A DNA stretch of 64,000 nt from Alphaproteobacteria bacterium. Its GTDB lineage: Bacteria; Pseudomonadota; Alphaproteobacteria; Micavibrionales; Micavibrionaceae. The stretch spans positions 1-64,000 of the forward strand of contig JAEUKP010000024.1 in NCBI GenBank assembly GCA_016794145.1, in the 5' to 3' direction. A model generated the notes under the pieces. That model did not search any database. It was not told where the DNA came from and was given only the letters and a program-made list of their open reading frames with translations. This document shows, piece after piece, positions 34,830 to 43,302 of this stretch (positions are counted from its first letter, which is position 1; the number at the start of each line of letters is the position of its first letter). Both the position numbers and the translations under genes were made by a program.

Positions 34830-35720
34830 ATGAAGTTCGCCGGTATTGCTCTTGTTCTTGTTTTTACTTTTGGTGGTTTGCTGATCGCGATGCATTTCCA
34901 TGTCGAGCATTTCATCAATATCGTGATGGTTATCCTTGGCGCCCTTCCTGGGGAATTCACAATTATTGGTGGTTGTGCTTTGGCTGCCTTTTTGATTGCA
35001 AATCCCCCGCATGTAATCAAGGATACAATGAAGGCGTTTAAGTGCCTGAGCAAGCCCGCAGCCTACTCAAAAAAAGATTATATGGATCTGCTTGGGATGA
35101 TGTTTTCTGTTTTCAAACTGGTTAGAACAAAAGGATGGTTGGCGATCGAAGCTCATATTGAAAATCCTCATGAAAGTGCGATGTTCAATAATTTTCCATC
35201 TTTTGCCCATAATCACCATGCGACTGTTTTCCTGTGTGATTATTTACGAATTATCTCTCTTGGAAACGACAATCCCATGACAATCGAATCCCTGATGGAT
35301 GAGGAGATCAATACGATCGAGGCTCATTACGGACACCCCGGGCATGCAATGCAAACGGTTGCTGACGGGGTCCCTGCCCTAGGGATTGTCGCCGCAGTTC
35401 TGGGAGTTATTAAAACCATGGCCTCGATTTCGGAGCCACCAGCGGTCCTTGGGGGCATGATCGGTGGAGCTTTGGTAGGGACATTTCTTGGGGTCTTTCT
35501 GGCCTATGGATTGATTGGACCAATTGCAGGAGCAATGAGCTCACGTGCAGAAACCGAGGTGATGTATTACCGCTGTTTAAAGGTTGGTGTACTTGCATTT
35601 CTTCAAGGTGCTGCTCCGCAGGTTGCAGTTGAATTTGCTCGAAAATTTCTTCCCCATGATGTTCAGCCAACCTTCCAAGAATTGGAAGAAAGCCTGAACG
35701 CGATCCCTGCCCCGGCATAA
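34830..35720 (+). CDS. motA: Flagellar motor stator protein MotA
   Basis: MotA and MotB form the proton-driven stator of the flagellar motor. The 296-residue protein has four spans (about 5-22, 30-50, 170-192, 200-225). The large cytoplasmic loop holds charged residues, and the TM3-TM4 signature VADGVPALGIVAAVLGVIKTM and the GALVGTFLGVFLAYGLIGP segment are clear. motB follows after 13 bases. The MotA/MotB form suggests proton coupling, as in other alphaproteobacteria. Confidence 0.96.
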   Translation: MKFAGIALVLVFTFGGLLIAMHFHVEHFINIVMVILGALPGEFTIIGGCALAAFLIANPPHVIKDTMKAFKCLSKPAAYSKKDYMDLLGMMFSVFKLVRTKGWLAIEAHIENPHESAMFNNFPSFAHNHHATVFLCDYLRIISLGNDNPMTIESLMDEEINTIEAHYGHPGHAMQTVADGVPALGIVAAVLGVIKTMASISEPPAVLGGMIGGALVGTFLGVFLAYGLIGPIAGAMSSRAETEVMYYRCLKVGVLAFLQGAAPQVAVEFARKFLPHDVQPTFQELEESLNAIPAPA

Positions 35721-35733
35721 GAAAGGCTACATC

Positions 35734-36714
35734 ATGGCAAAAGGATCCGGAGACGAAAAAGCGCCAATTATCGTTATCAAAAAAGTTATCAAAGGTGGGG
35801 GCGGCCATCATGGCGGCGCCTGGAAAGTTGCTTATGCAGACTTTGTAACGGCTATGATGGCTTTCTTTTTGTTGATGTGGTTATTAAATGCAACAACCGA
35901 GGAACAACGCAAAGGAATTTCAGAGTATTTCGATCCAACCCCGATGGAAGTTTCGAGCAACACAAGCGGTGCCGGTGGTGTCATGGGGGGTCTGACAGTT
36001 TCTGAAGTTGGGTCGCGTGCTGCGGATGCTCAGCCAATCGTGCATAATGATGAAACACCAGATGACCCGAGTGTTAAAGCAGAAACAAATCTTGATAAAG
36101 CGGCAGAAGAACAATTGCGTGCAGAGATTGAAAAACGCGAAGATGTACAATTTGAACAGGTCAAAGAACAAATTCAAGAAGCGATTGAAAATTCAGAATT
36201 AAAAGGTCTTACCAAAAACCTGATCATTGACATGACGCCAGAAGGTTTGCGTATTCAGATTGTTGATCGGGATGGGGAATCGATGTTCCCGACCGGAAGC
36301 GCGGTTCCATACGAGAAAACGGTCACTCTTTTATCGACGGTTGCCGAGATTATAAAAAAAATGCCCAATCAAATCTCTGTGCGTGGGCATACAGATTCAT
36401 CGCCTTACTCAATGGGGGCCAACTATACAAACTGGGAACTATCGGCAGACAGAGCCAACGCAAGTCGTCGCGTTCTACAAAAAAACGGGATTCATCCAAA
36501 GAAATTATCAAACGTCGTTGGGAAAGCCGATACTGAACATTTAAAACCGGATACTCCTCTTGATCCACAGAACCGGCGGATTAGTATTATTCTGCTACGG
36601 GATTCTCTTACAAAGCCGTCCTCTGGGAAGAAGAAAGCAGCCTCAGGAGGAACGGGATCGGTCCCAGTTGACCCTGGATATAAAAAGACTATGGGGAACG
36701 TTCAATTCCCATAA
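35734..36714 (+). CDS. motB: Flagellar motor stator protein MotB
   Basis: The 326-residue protein has a short Lys/Gly/His-rich start and a single span with the proton-carrying Asp in AWKVAYADFVTAMMAFFLL. A linker with a charged helix (about 110-160) leads to a C-terminal OmpA-like peptidoglycan-binding domain (about 180-295), with ISVRGHTDSSPY and ELSADRANASRRVL. It follows motA after 13 bases. The terminator at 36870, 155 bases downstream, probably ends the transcript. Confidence 0.96.
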   Translation: MAKGSGDEKAPIIVIKKVIKGGGGHHGGAWKVAYADFVTAMMAFFLLMWLLNATTEEQRKGISEYFDPTPMEVSSNTSGAGGVMGGLTVSEVGSRAADAQPIVHNDETPDDPSVKAETNLDKAAEEQLRAEIEKREDVQFEQVKEQIQEAIENSELKGLTKNLIIDMTPEGLRIQIVDRDGESMFPTGSAVPYEKTVTLLSTVAEIIKKMPNQISVRGHTDSSPYSMGANYTNWELSADRANASRRVLQKNGIHPKKLSNVVGKADTEHLKPDTPLDPQNRRISIILLRDSLTKPSSGKKKAASGGTGSVPVDPGYKKTMGNVQFP

Positions 36715-36795
36715 AATCAACAAGACTTGAAACCGAGCTATGCGAGGTACAAAATTTGACGCGGGAAACTCTCGGCTTAATTCGCATAAAAATCC

Positions 36796-36843
36796 GTCAT
36801 CCCGTTAGCGTATTCCCGAGGAATGCTTCCACGAACGGGATCC
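36796..36843. repeat. GTCAT-type hairpin repeat after motB
   Basis: GTCATCCCGTT (36796-36806) and AACGGGATCC (36834-36843) pair, and the interior AGCGTATTCC/GGAATGCTT extends the stem. It has the same end sequences as the other GTCAT repeats but a longer stem. Confidence 0.6.
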
Positions 36844-36869
36844 AGAAACGAAATCCACAAGGTGGCTTA

Positions 36870-36899
36870 CACATGGATTCGAGCCATGTGCGTTTTTTT
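36870..36899 (+). terminator. Terminator downstream of motAB
   Basis: CACATGG (36870-36876) and CCATGTG (36884-36890) pair over a 7-base loop, followed by CG and seven T. It is the first good terminator after motB. Confidence 0.7.
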
Positions 36900-37012
36900 G
36901 CAAAAAACCACCGCTGGAATGAGGTTATCGGATTTTTATTCAAAATCACCATAATGCGCATGAAATCGGGAGACGGAGGAGTGAGGGTGCGAATTCCGAG
37001 CTAAAATTGAAT

Positions 37013-37143
37013 TATAGTAATTTAAAATACGAATTCGTCATTCTGGCGAAAGCCAGAATCTGTTCTTGATACAAGCGAGATTGCGGCTTTCGCCGCAATG
37101 ACGGAAAACTGGAAACGTCTAATTATTATTTTAAGTTACTATA
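37013..37143. mobile_element. MITE-like miniature element, copy 2
   Basis: Ends TATAGTAATTTAAAATA (37013-37029) and TATTTTAAGTTACTATA (37127-37143) are inverted repeats with one mismatch and outer TA. The interior carries two opposed GTCAT hairpins: ATTCTGGC/GCCAGAAT near 37040 and ATTGCGGC/GCCGCAAT near 37085. This copy is nearly symmetric and about nine bases shorter than the one at 8989. It carries no gene and must depend on a transposase elsewhere. Confidence 0.75.
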
Positions 37144-37207
37144 TATTTTACTTGAGCTTGACTCTATATTGACAAGACAGACAGAAAAAACAGAGATCTG
37201 AAAACAC

Positions 37208-37234
37208 AAAAGCCCCCGGTTGGGGCTTTTTCTT
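37208..37234 (+). terminator. Strong terminator in the motB-37476 gap
   Basis: AAAAGCCCC (37208-37216) and GGGGCTTTT (37222-37230) form a perfect 9-base stem with a 5-base loop and a T-rich tail. No gene ends just before it on either strand, so it may terminate an unannotated RNA; read on the minus strand, a TTTTGTGTTTT tail would also allow termination. Confidence 0.75.
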
Positions 37235-37400
37235 ATTCCTTGTACAGACAGCCTGAACTTCCTGTATCAACTCGCTGGGGCGATGAGCCACCATCCGGTT
37301 TGCCTGTGTGCGCCGCTTATTTCTGAAACGTGGCCACAGATCTTATGTGCGTACGCTACCTTATTTTTTTATCCGTCTGCAAGAAAAATAAAGCATTCCC
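37235..37400. other. Intergenic segment sharing motifs with 7892-8010
   Basis: CTGTATCAACTCGCTGG occurs here shortly after a terminator, as in the segment at 7900. No supported open frame exists on either strand; the minus frame encoding PQRVDT has a stop about 30 codons upstream. It may hold a small RNA on one strand. Identity unknown. Confidence 0.35.
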
Positions 37401-37416
37401 CCTGCGCATTTATTTT

Positions 37417-37446
37417 TTGACATATTAAAATACGCCATGCTATGAA
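37417..37446 (+). promoter_or_regulatory. Sigma70-type promoter of the alpha-CTD-like gene
   Basis: TTGACA (37417-37422) is followed after 18 bases by TATGAA (37441-37446), preceded by an extended -10 TGC. Transcription would start near 37453 with GGAGA before the ATG at 37476. Confidence 0.5.
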
Positions 37447-37475
37447 AAGGCGACTTCAAAAATACGGAGAATATT

Positions 37476-38228
37476 ATGTTAAAAATGCCTTTGGATGTCT
37501 TACGTGGCGACGCAAATTTACTGGATCCCGCAGTATTGGACACAGTTTTAGAAAGCTGTGATACTAGAACCCAAAATCACTTAGGGATAGATATTTTCTG
37601 CCTTGGTATCTTGCTCCTCTACCCAGAAAAAGAGCTGTTAAAACTGCCTAACTTTGGGCGCAAATCTTTAGCAGGACTACGCGCGGCCGTTGAGAGCCAT
37701 GGGTATAAAATGGAGCAAGGGGTCGCATTATTTCCAGCCTACCAAACTTTCTTAAAGGATTCTGGCATCTCGGAGACTATGCCATCAGCAGTTAGATTAG
37801 CAGATCAAACTCATGAAGCGATTCGGACACATGTGGCGGAACTTTATGGTATTGACACGGAGACCTCGCCCTCTGAAGAAATTTCCTTGGATATTTCTTT
37901 GCCTTGCTGGACTTTGGAAACGGTTGGCGAGACTCCATTATCGAATACCCTTACAGGACTTTGTCAGAAAGCCTTTGAAGCCGCCGTGTTATCCCGCCTA
38001 AACCCGTCCGAAAACACGCCCTCCATAACGTCAGATGAAGGCTATCACCCAACCGAGGGTTACCAAATATCGATTCGCGTTCCAATCACTCTGTGCGATT
38101 CATGGAAAAGCGCCTTCAAAACGTCCTTCCTCAACCAAGTTGCGCAGGAATTATCGGTTGATGCTACGTTGCGGTTCCAAGCTCTTGAAGAAATTACCAA
38201 AAAAATCGCGGCCGCTTTTGCTCCATAG
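37476..38228 (+). CDS. Orphan protein with an RNA polymerase alpha-CTD-like domain
   Basis: Residues 25-80 of this 250-residue protein closely resemble the C-terminal domain of the RNA polymerase alpha subunit. The LLLYPEKELLKLPNFGRKSL segment and the following helix-turn GLRAAVESHGYKM align with the alpha-CTD helix-hairpin-helix that contacts promoter DNA and activators. The alpha N-terminal assembly domain is absent. The rest (80-250) is unrecognised. It has its own promoter and sits before purQ. It might bind DNA or activators as an accessory factor; this is inference. Confidence 0.65.
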   Translation: MLKMPLDVLRGDANLLDPAVLDTVLESCDTRTQNHLGIDIFCLGILLLYPEKELLKLPNFGRKSLAGLRAAVESHGYKMEQGVALFPAYQTFLKDSGISETMPSAVRLADQTHEAIRTHVAELYGIDTETSPSEEISLDISLPCWTLETVGETPLSNTLTGLCQKAFEAAVLSRLNPSENTPSITSDEGYHPTEGYQISIRVPITLCDSWKSAFKTSFLNQVAQELSVDATLRFQALEEITKKIAAAFAP

Positions 38229-38347
38229 CGCCAAGTGTACAGGACAGGGAAATCCACGGAGCAAGTGGATTTTCTCTTGGCTTTCCGCACAAGATGTTTT
38301 AGGGTACGGCCCATCAGATTATATATAATAACCGATGGAACCTTGCC

Positions 38348-39037
38348 ATGAAATCAGCCATTATTCTCTTCCCAGGAACCAACCGCGAAAAAGATATGGA
38401 GATGGCCCTGACCCATGTGACGGGTCGTGCGCCGGACATCGTCTGGCACAAGGAATCCACCTTGCCCGAGTGCGATTTGATGGTCTTGCCGGGGGGGTTT
38501 TCCTATGGCGATTATTTGCGCTGTGGGGCCATGGCCGCCCATTCGCCGATCATGAAAGAAGTCATTGCCCGCGCCCAGAAAGGCGTCCGTCTGTTGGCTG
38601 TATGCAACGGATTCCAGATGTTGGTCGAAACCGGATTGGTTCCCGGAGCTTTGCTGCATAACCGTTCGGTCAAATTTATCTGCAAACAAGTGCATCTGCG
38701 CGTTGAAAACACCACCACCGACTTTACCAATGCCTTTTCCAGACATCAGGTCATTCAGGTTCCTGTCGCGCATGGCGAAGGCAATTATTTTATTGATGCT
38801 AATGGCCTGAAAGCTCTGGAAGACAATGACCAGATCGCATTCCGCTATTGCGACGCGACAGGGGCGATCACGGAAGCCGCCAATCCAAACGGAGCCGTTG
38901 CCAATATTGCCGGTGTCTTTAATACCACCAAAACCATTATGGGGATGATGCCTCACCCTGAAAATGCCGTTGTTCCGCATGTAAACGGCCACCAAGGCAC
39001 CGCCCTGTTCCAATCCTTGGTCGAGGCATTGGGGTAA
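38348..39037 (+). CDS. purQ: Phosphoribosylformylglycinamidine synthase subunit PurQ
   Basis: PurQ is the glutaminase subunit of FGAM synthase in purine synthesis. The 229-residue class I glutamine amidotransferase has LPGGFSYGDYLRCGAMAA, the nucleophile Cys in LLAVCNGFQMLVE, and a C-terminal His-x-Glu in MMPHPENAV. PurL is encoded at 41008, but the small third subunit PurS expected for this split-type enzyme is not in the window. GC-ending codons dominate. Confidence 0.96.
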   Translation: MKSAIILFPGTNREKDMEMALTHVTGRAPDIVWHKESTLPECDLMVLPGGFSYGDYLRCGAMAAHSPIMKEVIARAQKGVRLLAVCNGFQMLVETGLVPGALLHNRSVKFICKQVHLRVENTTTDFTNAFSRHQVIQVPVAHGEGNYFIDANGLKALEDNDQIAFRYCDATGAITEAANPNGAVANIAGVFNTTKTIMGMMPHPENAVVPHVNGHQGTALFQSLVEALG

Positions 39038-39061
39038 CCCGTCGTTAAGAGACAAAAACAT

Positions 39062-39544
39062 ATGGCGTCCTCCTTTTCCCTGACATCTCTAACATCTCTG
39101 ACCCAAGGCGATCGCCTGATTTACATCGCGCCCATTCTGGTGGCGACCTCGCTCCTGGATATTTTTGATGCTGCTCCAGCAGCCCACCAATTCGGCCAGT
39201 TCGAGATTCTGGGAAGTTTTCTGGTCATTGGATATTATCTGTGGAACCAGATTGCCGAGACCTATCCACACGAAAAAATCTGGAGAAAACGGATCGAAAC
39301 CATTATCTGCGGCGTCATCGGTGTATTTTCGGCGTTGCTGTTATTGGCTCCGCTCCTGACATGGCAATATGTCGCCCTGCATTTTCACGGCGACCGGACG
39401 CGGCTGTTTAAGCCTGTTATGATTGCGATCCTGACCTTGTGGGTCGGAACAGGGATCTTTTTCTATAGCGCGATCCGCATCAGCATGGATCGTGCGGCCG
39501 CCACACAATCGTCTCTTCCACCACAGCAAGGACCAACCCAATGA
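39062..39544 (+). CDS. Unrecognised membrane protein
   Basis: The 160-residue protein has about three or four hydrophobic spans (about 18-32, 45-62, 80-103, 117-140) and charged ends. I recognise no family. Its stop overlaps the ATG of the acetyltransferase gene by four bases, and it begins 24 bases after purQ, so it is probably part of that transcript. Confidence 0.7.
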   Translation: MASSFSLTSLTSLTQGDRLIYIAPILVATSLLDIFDAAPAAHQFGQFEILGSFLVIGYYLWNQIAETYPHEKIWRKRIETIICGVIGVFSALLLLAPLLTWQYVALHFHGDRTRLFKPVMIAILTLWVGTGIFFYSAIRISMDRAAATQSSLPPQQGPTQ

Positions 39545-40017
39545 CCGAAATTTCTCCCCCACGTTTTGAATTATACGACGTCACCAGCGAAGACGAATTC
39601 GCCGATGTGTTTCCCGTATTAAAACAACTGGCAGTCATGGAATCTCCGGAAACAGCCGATTCCCTCACTCTTGCCAAATCCTGGGCGCAATACGAGAAAG
39701 CACAAGCCCATGACTACACGCTGTATATGGCCAAAACGACAACCGAAGTCATCGGTGTTGTCGGATTGCGGATATGCGAAGACCCGTTGAACACCGGCAA
39801 GCCATGGGGGCTGATTAACAATCTGGTTGTCGAAGAAGATTATCGGGGATTGGGCATCGGCACAGATATTCTGGACCGCGTTGAAATGGTTGCCAAGAAA
39901 AAGAAATGTGAAACTGTGGCTTTGTGGTCGTTAACATCCAACAAGAAAAACAAAAGTTTTTATGAAACCGCCGGATACTCTGCGACCTCCCATTTTATGA
40001 TCAAGGATATTTCGTAA
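39541..40017 (+). CDS. GNAT-family N-acetyltransferase
   Basis: The 158-residue protein fits the GNAT fold: LINNLVVEEDYRGLGIGTDI contains the acetyl-CoA-binding R/Q-x-x-G-x-G loop (near 97-105), followed by the KNKSFYETAGY segment typical of motif B. The substrate cannot be predicted. It overlaps the upstream membrane-protein gene by four bases (ATGA). Confidence 0.85.
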   Translation: MTEISPPRFELYDVTSEDEFADVFPVLKQLAVMESPETADSLTLAKSWAQYEKAQAHDYTLYMAKTTTEVIGVVGLRICEDPLNTGKPWGLINNLVVEEDYRGLGIGTDILDRVEMVAKKKKCETVALWSLTSNKKNKSFYETAGYSATSHFMIKDIS

Positions 40018-40030
40018 CGTGCATCATTGT

Positions 40031-40056
40031 CTCACCACAGAGAACACAGAGTGAGG
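40031..40056. repeat. CACAGAGAACACAGAG periodic repeat
   Basis: CTCACCACAGAGAACACAGAGTGAGG contains 8-9 base CACAGAG units within a CTCAC/GTGAG hairpin. Its GTGAGG end serves as the only ribosome-binding-site-like sequence before the epimerase gene at 40065. It resembles in design the CACGAAG repeat at 7413-7532. Confidence 0.55.
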
Positions 40057-40064
40057 AATATTCG

Positions 40065-40994
40065 ATGAAAATTCTCCTCATTGGAGGGACATCACTCATT
40101 GGCCCTCATGTTATTCATGAGCTCTATAGCAGCATTCCGTCTGTAAAAATTATCACTCTGACACGATCAGGAAGGAATTACTTTTGTGAAACCCCTTATT
40201 CCGGTGATCGTAATGATGAAAGCGAACTTGAGAGAATTTTAAGAGATGAAGATCCGGATATTCTGATTGATATGATTGCCTTCACAAAGGAAAGTGCAGA
40301 TCTAACAGAGAGAATTATCTATAAAATAAACCCCAAGCTTCCTGTTATTGTTATTTCCAGCATAGATGTATACGCGGCCTATGCAAAAATTCATGGAACA
40401 GAAAGTATTGGGTATCAAGATTGCCCATTGAAGGAAACCGACAAACTACGAACCCTACCAGGAGTAGAAGGTTTGTTATATGACAAATTGGGCGTTGAAA
40501 AGTCCTATACAAACAGATTGCCAAACGTAACGGTTCTTAGGCTTCCTGCTATTTACGGATGGCCGGATACTACACGGGTAGACACATATCTTGACCAAAT
40601 GTTGGATGGCCAATCACAGATCGTCTTATCGAAAGAACGCGCAGAATGGAAGTTTTCCAGATGCCTTCATAAAAATGCAGCTCATGCAATTGTAACAGTT
40701 GTAAAATCATCCCGAAAAGGCGTGGATGTATATAATGTTGCTGAGGAAATCACCTATAATGATCTGGATTGGTGTACAAAAATATCAAAAATTTGTGGTT
40801 GGAACGGTGAAATTGTTATATCTAAAGACACTGATGAAAATGTGGATTTTAAACAAAACTTCTACGTTTCCAGCGAAAAGATTAGAAGAGAATTAGGCTA
40901 TAAAGAAAAATATTCCCCAGATGAAGGGCTTTTTGAAACCATTCGATTTCATGCCTACCTGAGACAAAAAAGAGAATACAAAAAATATTATTAA
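40065..40994 (+). CDS. NAD-dependent epimerase/dehydratase family protein
   Basis: The 309-residue extended short-chain dehydrogenase begins with the dinucleotide-binding [14 protein letters not shown]. Ser is present in [11 protein letters not shown], and the usual active-site YxxxK appears as YDKLGVEK near 137-144. A nucleotide-sugar substrate is possible but not shown. The gene is AT-rich, whereas GNAT upstream and purL downstream are rich in GC-ending codons, and it separates purL from purQ. This suggests later insertion. Confidence 0.8.
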   Translation: MKILLIGGTSLIGPHVIHELYSSIPSVKIITLTRSGRNYFCETPYSGDRNDESELERILRDEDPDILIDMIAFTKESADLTERIIYKINPKLPVIVISSIDVYAAYAKIHGTESIGYQDCPLKETDKLRTLPGVEGLLYDKLGVEKSYTNRLPNVTVLRLPAIYGWPDTTRVDTYLDQMLDGQSQIVLSKERAEWKFSRCLHKNAAHAIVTVVKSSRKGVDVYNVAEEITYNDLDWCTKISKICGWNGEIVISKDTDENVDFKQNFYVSSEKIRRELGYKEKYSPDEGLFETIRFHAYLRQKREYKKYY

Positions 40995-41007
40995 AAGGAA
41001 CCGAAAC

Positions 41008-43263
41008 ATGACCGTCCAAATTGCCGCCAAACAAAAACCTGTTGTTCAGGAACCCGCCATTACCGCCGATCTGGCCAAATCTTTCGGGATGACAGCGGAT
41101 GAATTCCAATTGGTTCACGATATTCTGGGACGCGCCCCCACCTATACCGAACTGGGTGTGTTTTCGGTGATGTGGTCGGAGCATTGTTCGTATAAATCAT
41201 CGCGCATTCACCTGAAAAAATTACCCACCACCGGCGCCTGTGTCATTCAGGGCCCGGGCGAAGGCGCTGGCGTTATTGATATCGGGGATAACCAGGCCGC
41301 TCTGTTCAAAATGGAATCGCATAACCACCCCTCCTTTATCGAACCCTACCAAGGGGCTGCAACAGGGGTTGGCGGGATTATGCGGGACGTATTCACCATG
41401 GGCGGTCGCCCGATCGCCAATTTGAATGCCTTGCGTTTCGGGGACCCATCGCATCCCAAAACACGGTCTTTGGTCAAGGGTGTGGTCGCGGGGATTTCGG
41501 GATACGGCAATTGTACCGGTGTTCCGACTGTGGGCGGCGAAACCAACTTTCACACATCCTATAACGGCAATATTCTGGTCAACGCCATGACAGTTGGTCT
41601 GGCCGATCAGGATAATATTTACTATGCACGGGGGGCTGGTGTCGGCCAACCGATTGTCTATGTCGGATCGAAAACCGGCCGCGACGGGATTCACGGGGCA
41701 ACCATGGCCTCCGCCGAATTCGGCGATGGCAACGAAGACAACCGGCCAACTGTTCAGGTCGGAGACCCATTCACCGAAAAATTATTGATCGAAGCCTGTC
41801 TGGAATTGATGCAATCGGATGCGATTATTTCGATTCAGGATATGGGAGCCGCAGGTTTAACGTCCTCGTCCGTCGAAATTGCCTCGAAAGGGGATATCGG
41901 CGTTGTGCTGACTCTGGATGACGTGCCCCAGCGCGAACACGGCATGGTGCCATATGAGATTATGTTGTCGGAATCGCAGGAACGTATGTTGATGATCCTG
42001 AAACCCGGATCCGAAGACACAGCCCGTGCGATTATCGAGAAATGGGATCTGGATTTTGCGGTGATCGGATACACCACCGATGACAAACGTCTGAAACTTT
42101 ATATGTACGGCGAGTGCTGGTGCGATATTCCGGTGCCTCCACTGGTCGATCAATCTCCGCTCTATGACCGTCCGTCTGTGCCTCCGGTTCTGCCAGCCGC
42201 GATTGATAACACCGCTTATCCATTGCCGGATCACTCGGTGCTTGCCGCCTTGCGTACAGTAATCGCCTGTCCGGATATCGCGTCCAAACGCTGGATCTGG
42301 GAACAATACGATTCTCTGGTGATGGGAGAGACGATTTTCTCGCCCGGCATTGCCAATACACAAGCCCTGAAATCAGGCGATGCCGCACTGGTCAAGGTTC
42401 CGAACAAAGACAAAGCTCTGGCGATGTCGTCGGATGTGACCCCCCGCTATGTGCACGCCGATCCTTACGAAGGCGGAAAGCAGGCCGTGGCCGAGTCATG
42501 GCGCAATATTACGGCGACCGGTGCGACACCGCTGGCTGTGACCAATAACCTGAACTTTGGCAATCCGGAAAAACCGGAAATTATGGGCCAATTTGTTGCG
42601 ACTCTCAACGGCATGGGCGATGCGTGCCGTGCGCTCGACTATCCCATCGTCTCGGGCAACGTCTCGCTCTACAATGAAACCTCGGGGCAGGCCATTCAAC
42701 CCACCCCGACCATCGGCGGCGTCGGTTTGATTGCCGATTATAAACAGGCTGTGGGATTGGGCTTTGTCCGTGCCAACGAGACCATTCTGGTGATTGGCAC
42801 AACATCAGGGCATCTGGGGCAATCGCTCTATCTGCGCGAAGTCCACGGGATGGAGACCGGACGGGCTCCGGTGGTGGATCTGGCCGCAGAAAAAGCCAAT
42901 GGACAGTTTGTGCGCAGTGAAATTCTGGCCGGACATATCTCGGCCTGCCATGATGTCAGCGATGGAGGCTTGTTGGTGGCGATTGCCGAAATGGCGATGG
43001 CCGGACAAATGGGCGCTACACTGGATGCGGTTAGTGAGAATCCTGCCGCCTTCTGGTTCGGCGAAGATCAGGCCCGCTATGTGGTGACCACCGCCCATCC
43101 GGAAGCCCTTCTCTCTGCTGCACAAATCGGAGGCGTTCCGGTGCAAAAAATCGGTGTGACCGGTGGATCCGATCTGACCATCGCGTCCGAGTCCATCAGC
43201 ATCGCCGATTTAACCCAGCGCAATGAATCGTGGTTACCGGATTATATGTCTGGAACACTTTAA
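41008..43263 (+). CDS. purL: Phosphoribosylformylglycinamidine synthase subunit PurL
   Basis: PurL is the catalytic subunit of the three-part FGAM synthase and uses ammonia from PurQ and ATP. The 751-residue length fits the small form. It has [15 protein letters not shown] near 51, [22 protein letters not shown] (ATP/metal binding) near 95, [34 protein letters not shown] and [15 protein letters not shown] near the end. AAAGGA precedes the ATG. It is rich in GC-ending codons like purQ. Confidence 0.97.
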   Translation: MTVQIAAKQKPVVQEPAITADLAKSFGMTADEFQLVHDILGRAPTYTELGVFSVMWSEHCSYKSSRIHLKKLPTTGACVIQGPGEGAGVIDIGDNQAALFKMESHNHPSFIEPYQGAATGVGGIMRDVFTMGGRPIANLNALRFGDPSHPKTRSLVKGVVAGISGYGNCTGVPTVGGETNFHTSYNGNILVNAMTVGLADQDNIYYARGAGVGQPIVYVGSKTGRDGIHGATMASAEFGDGNEDNRPTVQVGDPFTEKLLIEACLELMQSDAIISIQDMGAAGLTSSSVEIASKGDIGVVLTLDDVPQREHGMVPYEIMLSESQERMLMILKPGSEDTARAIIEKWDLDFAVIGYTTDDKRLKLYMYGECWCDIPVPPLVDQSPLYDRPSVPPVLPAAIDNTAYPLPDHSVLAALRTVIACPDIASKRWIWEQYDSLVMGETIFSPGIANTQALKSGDAALVKVPNKDKALAMSSDVTPRYVHADPYEGGKQAVAESWRNITATGATPLAVTNNLNFGNPEKPEIMGQFVATLNGMGDACRALDYPIVSGNVSLYNETSGQAIQPTPTIGGVGLIADYKQAVGLGFVRANETILVIGTTSGHLGQSLYLREVHGMETGRAPVVDLAAEKANGQFVRSEILAGHISACHDVSDGGLLVAIAEMAMAGQMGATLDAVSENPAAFWFGEDQARYVVTTAHPEALLSAAQIGGVPVQKIGVTGGSDLTIASESISIADLTQRNESWLPDYMSGTL

Positions 43264-43302
43264 TTGCCATACCAGCAAAAGATCTAGAGGGTCTAATAAA
43301 GA

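Noticed and set aside
38354..39061. A 235-codon minus-strand frame opposite purQ
   Set aside because: It mirrors purQ almost exactly and has no domain resemblance. purQ motifs, including the catalytic Cys, are clear on the plus strand.
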